Assembly: GCF_001921215.1 (NCBI RefSeq)
Contig: NZ_MSIF01000017.1
Location: 62,001-126,000, forward strand
Length of the DNA: 64,000 bases
Origin: Actinophytocola xinjiangensis
GTDB taxonomy: Bacteria > Actinomycetota > Actinomycetes > Mycobacteriales > Pseudonocardiaceae
Reading direction: 5' to 3'
The notes beneath the pieces are model-generated. The model searched no databases. It was not told the origin of the DNA and saw only the letters and a program-made list of their open reading frames with translations. Shown here one piece after another: positions 1 to 8,210 of this stretch (position 1 is its first letter; each line of letters opens with the position of its first letter). Made by a program: the position numbers and the translations under genes.

Positions 1-1
1 G

Positions 2-49
2 GGCTACGGCCAGCCGCCCCAGCAGGGTGGCCCGCCGCCCCAGTGGTGA
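2..49 (+). CDS. 3' end of a Pro/Gly/Gln-rich protein (partial)
   Basis: Only the last 15 codons are inside the window (GYGQPPQQGGPPPQW, then TGA). The composition matches the low-complexity tails of actinobacterial RDD/DUF4190-type membrane proteins, but family assignment needs the upstream sequence. A strong terminator follows 15 bp after the stop, which supports a real gene end. Confidence 0.5.
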   Translation, partial: GYGQPPQQGGPPPQW

Positions 50-63
50 CCTGACGTTGGTGG

Positions 64-97
64 AAACGCCGGCGGCCCGTCCGGGCCGCCGGCGTTT
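64..97 (+). terminator. Intrinsic-type terminator hairpin
   Basis: Perfect 15-bp inverted repeat (AAACGCCGGCGGCCC, loop GTCC, then its complement). The downstream arm ends in TTTCTCGTT. It closes the gene ending at 49 and insulates metB. Confidence 0.75.
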
Positions 98-147
98 CTC
101 GTTCCATTCCCGAGGTTCCACATGGTGGGCACGTCAGGGCCTGGTAA

Positions 148-153
148 TAATGT
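148..153 (+). promoter_or_regulatory. -10 element of metB, leaderless
   Basis: TAATGT lies 6 nt before the ATG at 160 and no Shine-Dalgarno is present between them, so the mRNA probably begins at or next to the start codon. Confidence 0.45.
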
Positions 154-159
154 GTGTCC

Positions 160-1314
160 ATGGCAGACGACACGAGCCGTTGGGGCTTCGAGACTCGCGC
201 TATCCACGCCGGTCAGCGCCCGGATCCGCAGACCGGCTCGGTCATCGTGCCGATCTACGCGACCTCCACCTTCGCCCAGGACGGCGTCGGTGGCCTGCGT
301 TCGGGCTACGAGTACTCCCGCTCGGCCAACCCGACCCGCACCGCCCTGGAGGAGGCGCTGGCCTCGCTGGAGGGCGGCCGGCACGCCCTGGCCTTCTCCT
401 CGGGCATGGCCGCCGCGGACGTCGCGCTGCGGGCCATGACCCGCCCGGGTGACCACGTCATCCTCGGCGGCGACGCCTACGGCGGCACGTTCCGCCTGCT
501 GGACAAGGTCCTCGCGCACTGGGGCGTCGAGTACACCACCGTCGACCTGGCCGACGTGGACACCGCGCGGGCCGCCGTGCAGGCCAACACCAAGGTCATC
601 TGGTGCGAGACGCCGACCAACCCGCTGCTGGGCATCGCCGACATCGCCGCGCTCGCCCAGGTCGCCACGGTCGCCGGCGCGCGGCTGGTCGTGGACAACA
701 CCTTCGCCACCCCGTACCTGCAGTCGCCGCTTGGCCTTGGCGCGGACGTGGTGCTGCACTCCACCACCAAGTACCTCGGCGGCCACTCCGACGTCGTCGG
801 CGGCGCGCTGATCACCTCCGACCCGGACCTGCACGAGCAGTTCGGGTTCCTGCGCAACGCGGTCGGCTCGGTGCCCGGCCCGTTCGACGCCTACCTGACG
901 CTGCGCGGCGCGAAGACGCTGGGCCTGCGGATGGAGCGGCACAGCGACAACGCCGAGCGGATCGTCGAGGCGCTGCTGGGCCACCGCAAGGTCACCAAGG
1001 TCTACTACCCTGGCCTGGCCGACCACCCCGGTCACGAGGTGGCCGCCAAGCAGATGCGCCGCTTCGGCGGCATGGTGTCGTTCTCGGTGGCCGGCGGTGA
1101 GGCCGCCGCGCTGGAGGTCGCGGCCCGCACGCAGCTGTTCATCCTGGGCGAGTCGCTGGGCGGGGTCGAGTCGCTGATCGAGCACCCCGGGCGGATGACC
1201 CACGCCAGCACGACCGGCTCGCCGTTGCAGGTGCCCGACGACGTGCTGCGCCTGTCGGTGGGCATCGAGGACGCCACCGACCTGGTCGGCGACCTGCTCC
1301 AGGCACTGGGCTGA
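160..1314 (+). CDS. metB: Cystathionine gamma-synthase
   Basis: 384-aa PLP-dependent Cys/Met metabolism enzyme that joins O-succinyl- or O-acetylhomoserine to cysteine in transsulfuration to methionine. The whole fold is present: the N-terminal FETRAIHAGQ motif, YSRSANPTR in the first third, and the Schiff-base lysine at about residue 204 in HSTTKYLGGHSD. The ending GGVESLIEHPGRMTHAS...LRLSVGIED is typical of the MetB/MetC family. ATG 160 was preferred over GTG 154 because a -10 element fits leaderless initiation there. Cystathionine beta-lyase or MetZ cannot be excluded by motif alone. Position upstream of divergent greA/mca agrees with mycobacterial metB (Rv1079). A GGGCTGAGAA decamer is repeated three times across the stop (1308-1343). 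Confidence 0.9.
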   Translation: MADDTSRWGFETRAIHAGQRPDPQTGSVIVPIYATSTFAQDGVGGLRSGYEYSRSANPTRTALEEALASLEGGRHALAFSSGMAAADVALRAMTRPGDHVILGGDAYGGTFRLLDKVLAHWGVEYTTVDLADVDTARAAVQANTKVIWCETPTNPLLGIADIAALAQVATVAGARLVVDNTFATPYLQSPLGLGADVVLHSTTKYLGGHSDVVGGALITSDPDLHEQFGFLRNAVGSVPGPFDAYLTLRGAKTLGLRMERHSDNAERIVEALLGHRKVTKVYYPGLADHPGHEVAAKQMRRFGGMVSFSVAGGEAAALEVAARTQLFILGESLGGVESLIEHPGRMTHASTTGSPLQVPDDVLRLSVGIEDATDLVGDLLQALG

Positions 1315-1352
1315 GAAAACCGGGCTGAGAACCGGGCTGAGAACGACGAACG

Positions 1353-1625
1353 CTACGGGGCCGTGATCCGGTCGGTCATCTCGTTGACCGCCGGCTCGGC
1401 CGGCTCCGGCGTGTTCCTGTCGTAGTGGTGTTCGGTCGGCAGCTGGGCCGGGTCGACACAGCTGTCGACCAGTTCGACCTGCCCGTTGTCGTGCTGGACG
1501 TACCGGCCCGGATCGGCACAGCTCGCCTGGCCGACCGTGTACACGGCGACACCGGCGAGCGCCACGGCCGCCAACGACGCACCGGCAAGCGGGAGCACTC
1601 CCGCGACTCGAGACCCAACGGCCAT
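1353..1625 (-). CDS. Small membrane-anchored or secreted hypothetical protein
   Basis: 90 aa. An N-terminal hydrophobic helix (about residues 6-30) is followed by a short extracytoplasmic tail rich in acidic residues and proline, with two cysteines (QASCADPG and VDSCVDP) that could form a disulfide. ATG 1625 is preceded by a GGGG stretch at a usable distance. An upstream GTG seven codons earlier in frame is an alternative. The long reading frame upstream of this ATG has no protein-like features. No function recognised. Confidence 0.6.
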   Translation of the reverse strand: MAVGSRVAGVLPLAGASLAAVALAGVAVYTVGQASCADPGRYVQHDNGQVELVDSCVDPAQLPTEHHYDRNTPEPAEPAVNEMTDRITAP

Positions 1626-1761
1626 CGTTGCAACCCCATCCACGCTGCTTGCGACCGAGAATACCCGGCTTCGGGGATTTCCTGTCGCCAGCTGTCGATC
1701 CCGGCCCCGCCCGTCCGACGCGTCAGCGACTGACCGACCAGGACCGAACAGGGGAGCTGCC

Positions 1762-2655
1762 ATGAACAGGATCGCCAGGACCGCCGCCACCGCCGTCGCC
1801 ACCGTCGTCGCCGCGTCGATGCTCACGGTCGGGACCACCACCGCCTCCGCCGGCGTCGACGACACCCGGGGTCGCGGCCACTATGCCGAGGTCAACGGCC
1901 TGCGCTTGTACTACGAGGTGCATGGCAAGCGCACCAGCCGGCCGCCGGTCGTGCTCGTCCACGGCGCGTTCTCCGCCACCGGCACGTCGTGGGGCGAGCT
2001 GATCGGCCCGCTGTCGCGCGAACGCCAGGTGATCTCCGTGGAGATGCAGGGCCACGGCCACACCGCCGACATCGACCGCCCGCTGCGCGCCGAGCTGATG
2101 GCGCGGGACACCGTCGCGCTGATCGACCACCTGGGCATCGAGCAGGCCGACGTGTGGGGCTACAGCATGGGCGCGTCGGTCGCGCTGCACACGGCGCTGG
2201 CCGACCCGGAGAAGGTGCGCAAGCTGGTGTTGCAGTCCGTGGCGATCACCAGCGCCGGCTACCACCCCGGCCACGAGGACTCGATGGGCCAGATCGAGCC
2301 GGAGATGCTGTACGGCAGCCCGTTCCACCAGGAGTACCTGGAGCTGGCGCCGCACCCGGAGAACTTCGACGCGCTGGTGGGGAAGGTCAAGGACATGGTC
2401 GAGCACACCACCGACGTGCCGGTCTCGGCCCTCGAGGCGCTGGACCTGCCGGTGCTGACGGTCATGGGCGACTCGGACATCTTCCGCCCCGAGCACGGCG
2501 TGGAGATCTTCCGCGCCACCGGCGGCGGGGTGAACGGCGACGTCGTCGGCCTGCCGGAGTCCCAGCTGGCGATCCTGCCCGGCACCTCGCACATCGGCAC
2601 CTCGCAGCGGGTGGACCTGCTGCTGGCGATGGTGCCCGCGTTCCTGGACGCCTGA
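1762..2655 (+). CDS. Secreted alpha/beta-hydrolase
   Basis: 297 aa. It begins with a Sec signal peptide (NRIARTAATAVATVV..., probable cleavage after TTASA), so it acts outside the cell. The alpha/beta-hydrolase core shows HG in VLVHGAF (oxyanion hole), the nucleophile elbow GYSMG, a candidate acid Asp in MGDSDIFRP and the catalytic His in LPGTSHIG. Substrate cannot be told from sequence; esterase or lipase-like activity is the family expectation. AGGGGAG six nt upstream fixes the ATG. It converges with hpd across a strong shared terminator. Confidence 0.85.
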   Translation: MNRIARTAATAVATVVAASMLTVGTTTASAGVDDTRGRGHYAEVNGLRLYYEVHGKRTSRPPVVLVHGAFSATGTSWGELIGPLSRERQVISVEMQGHGHTADIDRPLRAELMARDTVALIDHLGIEQADVWGYSMGASVALHTALADPEKVRKLVLQSVAITSAGYHPGHEDSMGQIEPEMLYGSPFHQEYLELAPHPENFDALVGKVKDMVEHTTDVPVSALEALDLPVLTVMGDSDIFRPEHGVEIFRATGGGVNGDVVGLPESQLAILPGTSHIGTSQRVDLLLAMVPAFLDA

Positions 2656-2666
2656 GCCGCTGGTGC

Positions 2667-2705
2667 CCCGGAGCCCGACCCCGGATCGCGGGGTCGGGCT
2701 CCGGG
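2667..2705. terminator. Bidirectional terminator between convergent genes
   Basis: Perfect 16-bp inverted repeat (CCCGGAGCCCGACCCC and its complement, 7-nt loop) placed 12 bp after the hydrolase stop and 14 bp after the hpd stop. Confidence 0.7.
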
Positions 2706-2718
2706 TGGTCGCGGGGTC

Positions 2719-3990
<1,272 letters not shown>

Positions 3991-3991
3991 T

Positions 3992-4012
3992 CACTGGGCA
4001 GATCGTCCAGTG
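3992..4012. promoter_or_regulatory. Candidate Lrp operator between hpd and lrp
   Basis: Inverted repeat CACTGG-N9-CCAGTG in the 135-bp divergent intergenic region, the only sizeable dyad there. Assignment to the adjacent Lrp protein is inference from position. Confidence 0.45.
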
Positions 4013-4053
4013 TGGCGCGGTGATCGATGTACGAGGTGAGGCATTCTGTGTAG

Positions 4054-4548
4054 ATGACTGAACTGGATGCGCTGGATGCCCGGTTGCTGCTGCTGTTGTC
4101 CGACGAGCCGCGTCTTGGCGTGCTGGAGTGCTCGCGGCGGCTGGGGGTGGCCCGGGGGACCGTGCAGGCCAGGATGGACCGGCTGGAGCGGCGCGGGGTG
4201 CTCGGCGGCTTCCCGCCGGAGGTGGACCTGGCGGCGATCGGCTACGGCCTGACCGCGTTCGCGGTGCTGGAGATCGCCCAGGGGCGCCGGGTGGAGGTGG
4301 CGGCACGGCTGGCGGCGATCGACGAGGTCTGCGAGGTGCACGCCACGACGGGCGAGGGGGACCTGCTGGTGCGCATGGTGGCGCGGTCCAACGCCGACCT
4401 GCAGCGGGTCATCGACGAGGTGGTCGACGTCCGCTGGGTGCGGCGGACCTCGACGTCGATCGCGCTGTCGACACCCGTCCCGCCGAGGGTTCGGCCGCTG
4501 CTGGAACGGGTGGCGACAGACGCGGGAACAGACCCAATTCCCCGCTGA
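4054..4548 (+). CDS. Lrp/AsnC family transcriptional regulator
   Basis: 164 aa. An N-terminal winged helix-turn-helix (DALDARLLLLLSDEPRLGVL, then SRRLGVARGTVQARMDRLERRGV) is followed by the RAM effector-binding domain (VLEIAQGRR... and ATTGEGDLLVRMVARSNADLQ). The TGEGDLL segment matches the Lrp G-x-x-D motif that contacts amino-acid ligands. Divergent placement to hpd suggests it senses tyrosine, phenylalanine or a pathway acid and controls hpd and itself. GAGGTGAGG 12 nt upstream is a somewhat distant ribosome-binding site. Confidence 0.88.
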   Translation: MTELDALDARLLLLLSDEPRLGVLECSRRLGVARGTVQARMDRLERRGVLGGFPPEVDLAAIGYGLTAFAVLEIAQGRRVEVAARLAAIDEVCEVHATTGEGDLLVRMVARSNADLQRVIDEVVDVRWVRRTSTSIALSTPVPPRVRPLLERVATDAGTDPIPR

Positions 4549-4560
4549 ATTGGGCCTGTT
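4527..4560. terminator. Terminator at the lrp/greA convergence
   Basis: Inverted repeat AACAG-A-CCCAATTC / GAATTGGG-C-CTGTT with a 6-nt loop. It overlaps the lrp stop codon and lies 22 bp from the greA stop, so it can serve both strands. Confidence 0.6.
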
Positions 4561-4581
4561 TCGACGTGGGAAATCGTGAAT

Positions 4582-5070
4582 TTATCCGGTGTAGGGAACG
4601 GCCTTGACGAGCGTCACCTTCTGGGTGTTGCCGTTGGGCAGTTCGTAGGAGCGGGTCTCGCCCTCCTTGGCGCCGAGCAGCGCCTTGCCCAGCGGTGACT
4701 CCGGCGAGTAGACCTCCAGCTCACCCTCGGCGCCCTCTTCGCGGGTCGCCAGCAGGAAGTTCTCGGTGTCGGTGTCACCGTCGTACCGGATGGTGAGGAT
4801 CTTGCCCGGTTCGGCCAGCCCGTCGTTGGCCGGCGCCTCGCCGACCTTGGCATTGCGGAGCAGTTCCTGCAGGTGACGGATCCGCGCCTCGGCCTGGCCC
4901 TGCTCCTCACGTGCCGCGTGGTAACCCCCGTTCTCCTTGAGGTCACCCTCCTCGCGGCTGGCGTTGATCTTCGCGGCGATAACCGGGCGATTGTCAACGA
5001 GCTCGTCAAGCTCCTGCTTGAGCCGGTTGTAGGCCTCCTGGGTCAGCCAGGTCACCTGGGTGTCGCTCAC
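4582..5070 (-). CDS. greA: Transcription elongation factor GreA
   Basis: 162 aa. It rescues backtracked RNA polymerase by stimulating transcript cleavage. The N-terminal coiled coil carries the acidic tip motif in [20 protein letters not shown] (Asp and Glu at the tip). The C-terminal FKBP-like domain contains [20 protein letters not shown]. Of the two adjacent GTG codons, 5070 was chosen: GAGGAG stands 9 nt upstream, and the resulting [16 protein letters not shown] start matches mycobacterial GreA. GTG 5076 is the alternative. Gene order metB-greA-DUF4307-mca is conserved with mycobacteria. Confidence 0.95.
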   Translation of the reverse strand: MSDTQVTWLTQEAYNRLKQELDELVDNRPVIAAKINASREEGDLKENGGYHAAREEQGQAEARIRHLQELLRNAKVGEAPANDGLAEPGKILTIRYDGDTDTENFLLATREEGAEGELEVYSPESPLGKALLGAKEGETRSYELPNGNTQKVTLVKAVPYTG

Positions 5071-5150
5071 GGTCACCAACTCCTCGCTAATACTTCCGGG
5101 TCCCGCGGATTCGGGTCGGTAGTTCCCGGGCGGCGGCGAACACCCGGAAC

Positions 5151-5179
5151 GGAAAAACACGGCCCCGCTTGGGGCCGTG
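5151..5179 (-). terminator. Rho-independent terminator upstream of greA
   Basis: On the minus strand, CACGGCCCC-AAGC-GGGGCCGTG is followed immediately by TTTTTCC: a 9-bp stem plus a T-run, the most canonical terminator in the window. It ends the DUF4307 message, or could attenuate read-through into greA. Confidence 0.8.
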
Positions 5180-5201
5180 CAGGTACGACAGGCTATCACG
5201 G

Positions 5202-5226
5202 ATAACGGAACAGCATTGTCCGTTAT
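5202..5226. promoter_or_regulatory. Inverted repeat in the greA upstream region
   Basis: ATAACGGA-N9-TCCGTTAT, AT-rich compared with its surroundings, between the DUF4307 stop and the terminator. It could be an operator or part of the greA promoter; no regulator is identified. Confidence 0.4.
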
Positions 5227-5255
5227 GTCCGATTCTGCCGTGTGGTGGTACTAGT

Positions 5256-5711
5256 TCACCCTGATGGCGGCAGGTCCGTGGACAGGTAGGTCGGAACCTG
5301 GTACGAGCAGCCGAACACGTCGGCCGTGACCGGCTCGGCGACACTGCGGATGTCGGTCGTGACCCGCGTCGACTCCCGCCCGGCGGGGACCAGGACCTCC
5401 TTGCGCCCGCCCTCGCTGCCGTCGAGCACCCGCACCCGCACGATGCACACCACGTCCCGCTCCGGGGAGTCCCGGGTGACCTCGAAGGTGAGCCGCATGC
5501 CGTTGTCGGGCAGGTTGTCGAAGGTGGTGGCCTGGGTCTCGATCGGCGCACTGCCCAGGTTGACGTAGCCCACCCAGGCGATCGCCGCGCCGAACAGCAG
5601 CGCCACCGCGCCGAGCAGCCAGTACGCGCGGCGCGAGGTCCGGCGCGGCCGGGTGCCGTAGCGCTGCGCGAGCTTGTCTGTCGGCTCGGTTGTTGGCGTC
5701 GGCGCGGTCAT
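5256..5711 (-). CDS. DUF4307 membrane protein
   Basis: 151 aa. A cytoplasmic N-terminus (RYGTRPRR) precedes one transmembrane helix (AYWLLGAVALLFGAAIAW) and an extracytoplasmic beta-rich domain ending near FGCSYQVPTYLST. This is the layout of DUF4307 (Rv1081c-like). The function of the family is unknown. Its place between greA and mca is conserved in actinobacteria. GGAGG lies 10 nt before ATG 5711. Mca is divergent. Confidence 0.8.
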   Translation of the reverse strand: MTAPTPTTEPTDKLAQRYGTRPRRTSRRAYWLLGAVALLFGAAIAWVGYVNLGSAPIETQATTFDNLPDNGMRLTFEVTRDSPERDVVCIVRVRVLDGSEGGRKEVLVPAGRESTRVTTDIRSVAEPVTADVFGCSYQVPTYLSTDLPPSG

Positions 5712-5853
5712 GTTCGCGAGCCTCCAGCCGGATTGTCGGTGCCGCCGGGAACAATGAACCCAAGCGGCTTGGTTCGTACAACCAGGGTCGAGTATCCGGC
5801 AGGCCCACTGCCGGGTACGGCTGGGGTGGAGCGTCTGGGAGGACGACGAGACG

Positions 5854-6735
5854 ATGGCGGAGAAGCTGAGGCTGATGGCGGTGCACGCGCACCCGGACGA
5901 CGAGTCCAGCAAGGGCGCGGCGACCATGGCCAAGTACGTCGCGGAGGGCCACGAGGTCATGGTGGTCACCTGCACCGGGGGCGAGCGGGGGGACATCCTC
6001 AACCCCGCCATGGACCGGCCCGAGGTGGCCGAGAACATGAACGAGTTCCGGCGCAAGGAGATGGCCAGGGCCGCGGAGATCCTCGGGGTCTCGCACCGCT
6101 GGCTGGGCTTCGTCGACTCCGGGTTGCCCGAGGGTGACCCCAAGCCACCGCTGCCCGACGGCTGCTTCGCGCTGGTCCCGCTGGAGGAGTCGGTGCCCCC
6201 GCTGGTCCGGGCGATGCGTGAGTTCAAGCCGCACGTCGTGATCACCTACGACGAGAACGGCGGCTACCCGCACCCCGACCACATCCGCACCCACGAGATC
6301 TCGGTGCCCGCGTTCGACGCCGCCGGCGACCCGGAGCTCTACCCGGAGGCCGGCGAGCCGTGGACCCCGCTGAAGCTGTACTACTCGCACGGCTTCTCCC
6401 GGGCCAGGATGCAGGCCATGCACGACGCGCTGATCTCCCGGGGCATGGAGTCCCCGTACACCGAATGGCTGGAGAAGTGGGACACCACCCGGGGTGACGT
6501 CGACGGCCGCGTGACCACCAGGATCCGGTGTGGGGAATACTTCGAGAAGAGGGACGCCGCGCTGCTCGCCCACGCGACGCAGATCGACCCCAACAGCCGG
6601 TGGTTCGCCGTGCCGCTGGAAGTCCAGCGCGACGTGTGGCCGTACGAGGAGTACGAGCTGGTGCGGTCCCTCGTGGACACGACACTGCCGGAGGATGACC
6701 TGTTCTCGGGCATCAGCGAGAAGGTAAATGCATGA
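5854..6735 (+). CDS. mca: Mycothiol S-conjugate amidase
   Basis: 293-aa zinc amidase of the LmbE/PIG-L family. It cleaves mycothiol S-conjugates of toxins and antibiotics so that the mercapturic acid can be exported. Zinc ligands are seen in HAHPDDES (His, Asp) and YPHPDH (His). The long C-terminal part ([18 protein letters not shown]...) separates Mca from the shorter MshB, which is also in this window at 44.3-45.1 kb. The stop overlaps the next start (ATGA), so the downstream membrane protein is translationally coupled. A CCGGCAG hairpin (5796-5814) lies in the upstream region. Confidence 0.95.
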   Translation: MAEKLRLMAVHAHPDDESSKGAATMAKYVAEGHEVMVVTCTGGERGDILNPAMDRPEVAENMNEFRRKEMARAAEILGVSHRWLGFVDSGLPEGDPKPPLPDGCFALVPLEESVPPLVRAMREFKPHVVITYDENGGYPHPDHIRTHEISVPAFDAAGDPELYPEAGEPWTPLKLYYSHGFSRARMQAMHDALISRGMESPYTEWLEKWDTTRGDVDGRVTTRIRCGEYFEKRDAALLAHATQIDPNSRWFAVPLEVQRDVWPYEEYELVRSLVDTTLPEDDLFSGISEKVNA

Positions 6736-7076
6736 CATTGCTGGGCATTGACCAGGTGGCCCTCGGGGTGGACGCCACGTCGACCACCACGGTGGCTCTG
6801 GTCGCCCAGCCGCCGTCGGCGCCGAACGAGGAGGATCCCGGCGGGCGCGGCGAGGACTTCGGCAAGTCCTCACCGATCGGCCTGCTGGTGATCCTGCTGT
6901 TCTTCGTGGCGGTGGCCTTCCTGGTGCGGTCGATGACCAAGCACCTCAAGCGCCTGCCCAAGTCCTTCGACCCGCCCGACGAGACGATCGACGAGTCGCT
7001 CGACGGCCAGACCCCCGCCGAGGACGGCGAGGAGAAGAAGTCGGAGAACGGCGACCCGGCTTCGCGGAAGGGCTGA
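6732..7076 (+). CDS. Small membrane protein coupled to mca
   Basis: 114 aa. An N-terminal segment is followed by a Pro/Glu/Gly-rich stretch, one transmembrane helix ([17 protein letters not shown]), a basic stop-transfer patch ([14 protein letters not shown]) and an acidic disordered tail. Start ATG overlaps the mca stop by four bases. It corresponds in position to Rv1083 of M. tuberculosis; function unknown. In relatives the next operon gene is the DUF255 thioredoxin-fold gene, here displaced by an insertion. Confidence 0.8.
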   Translation: MTLLGIDQVALGVDATSTTTVALVAQPPSAPNEEDPGGRGEDFGKSSPIGLLVILLFFVAVAFLVRSMTKHLKRLPKSFDPPDETIDESLDGQTPAEDGEEKKSENGDPASRKG

Positions 7077-7078
7077 CA

Positions 7079-7159
7079 ATGCCCAACCGGTTGACCGAGG
7101 CGACAAGCCCGTACCTACCTGCGCGAAGCGCACTCGCGTCTGCGTCGCTCATCGGCTAA
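7079..7159 (+). pseudogene. 5' remnant of the interrupted DUF255 gene
   Basis: Two bases after the preceding stop there is an ATG opening a 26-codon frame beginning MPNRLTEATSPYL. This is the family N-terminus of the DUF255 gene that now starts at 8211 ([12 protein letters not shown]). A tandem TACC duplication (7112-7119) shifts the frame; removing one TACC restores SPYLRE, as in family members. Homology ends near 7128. The fragment keeps the original operon spacing, so it is most simply the old gene start left behind when the Abi cassette inserted. Confidence 0.7.
7106..7123 (+). repeat. Left junction repeat of the Abi insertion
   Basis: AGCCCGTACC(TACC)TGCG. Without the TACC duplication it differs by one base from the 14-bp copy at 8235-8248 (AGTCCGTACCTGCG). 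Both copies fall at the same codons (SPYL) of the DUF255 reading frame. Confidence 0.55.
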
Positions 7160-7162
7160 GCT

Positions 7163-7221
7163 GGAGGCAATCGACCCCCTCCCAAGCCTCTCCGCGATGC
7201 TCAAATGGGAGGGGCCTTTTT
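7163..7221 (+). ncRNA. Hairpin/pseudoknot RNA preceding the Abi gene (abiF-like)
   Basis: CCCCTCCCA (7176-7184) pairs perfectly with TGGGAGGGG (7206-7214) and is followed by CCTTTTT, so it looks like a short terminated RNA. GAGGC (7164-7168) can also pair with GCCTC (7186-7190) in the hairpin loop, giving an H-type pseudoknot. TAAGCT at 7157-7162 is a possible -10, although a start 6-8 nt after it would exclude the GAGGC strand. Structured RNAs next to Abi_2-family genes are a known class (abiF motif). Membership here is inference. Confidence 0.5.
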
Positions 7222-7237
7222 CGTTCAGGGGTGTGCG

Positions 7238-8140
7238 GTGAAGCCGAGCCTGTCCTGGGACGAGCAGGTCGCGCTCCTGGTCAGACGTGGCCTGACTGTC
7301 CATGACGAACTCTCGTGCGCACGCTTCCTCGCGGCGGCCAACTACTATCGGTTCTCCGGTTATGCCCGCTACTTCCAGAGGGCCCCCCACCTCGGCGACG
7401 ATGGCTTCCGTCCGGGAACCACGTTCGACGAGGTCCGTGCCGTCTACGACGCCGACCAGGCGCTGCGAACCGATCTCCTCCGACCACTTTCGCAGGTCGA
7501 ACTCATGCTCCGCTCGCACACCGCCCGCGTCATCGCGGACGAGCACGGCGCGTACGGCCGGTACCTCGAGGAGGACTTCTACACCGACGTCGGCGACCGG
7601 GAGCCGACCGTTGAGTCGTGCCTGCGTGACATCGAACGCAGCCGGGACCGCCACATCCTCCGCTACAGGGGCGCCGGCGGCGACCGCGCGGACTTCAGTG
7701 AGCTACCGGTGTGGTCGGCCGTCGAGGCGTGGTCGTTCGGGACCCTGTCGAAGGCCATCGAGCGTGGAGGGCGGGGGACCCTGGCCTCCGCTGTCGCGGC
7801 AAGCGTCGGCGTCGCGGGGAAGGGGTTCGAGTACCGGGTGAAGGCGATCGTCTACCTCCGCAACCGCTGCGCCCACCACAGTCGCCTCTGGCATCACTCG
7901 GTCGTCGACGCCGGGCCCACGCCCAACAATGTCCGGGGCAGAGCCAAGAGGCTCGCGGGTCAGTTCAAGCCTCGGTCCGTGCTCGACGTCATCGCCTCGC
8001 TCGACGACATCGCGTCGCGCACCGGCGTCGCCGATCCGCTCCTCCCACGGCTCGTGGCACAGCATGGCCGTGGCTCCGAGTTCTGGAAGGGTCTGTCCGA
8101 TCCGCAGAGCCCCCGTGACCACGTCAGTGACACGTCGTAG
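7238..8140 (+). CDS. Abi_2-family HEPN protein (AbiF/AbiD type)
   Basis: 300 aa. The N-terminus KPSLSWDEQVALLVRRGL and the NYYRFSGYARYF block are the hallmarks of the abortive-infection Abi_2 family. The HEPN ribonuclease motif R-x4-H is present at residues 208-213 (YLRNRCAHHSRLW), and the helix VELMLRSHTARVI supports the fold. Members act in phage defence or as RNase toxins. GTG 7238 was chosen because AGGGG lies six nt upstream and homologs begin at KP-L-S-x-x-x-Q; an in-frame start at 7205 would lie inside the hairpin. A terminated hairpin RNA sits directly upstream, and the module interrupts the mca operon. Cleavage activity is inference. Confidence 0.85.
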   Translation: MKPSLSWDEQVALLVRRGLTVHDELSCARFLAAANYYRFSGYARYFQRAPHLGDDGFRPGTTFDEVRAVYDADQALRTDLLRPLSQVELMLRSHTARVIADEHGAYGRYLEEDFYTDVGDREPTVESCLRDIERSRDRHILRYRGAGGDRADFSELPVWSAVEAWSFGTLSKAIERGGRGTLASAVAASVGVAGKGFEYRVKAIVYLRNRCAHHSRLWHHSVVDAGPTPNNVRGRAKRLAGQFKPRSVLDVIASLDDIASRTGVADPLLPRLVAQHGRGSEFWKGLSDPQSPRDHVSDTS

Positions 8141-8210
8141 CGATCTACTGAAGCCCTCGTGCGCGTTCGCCGCGTCCTGCGTGTCGCAGGTCTGAGGCAG
8201 GATGGAAATC

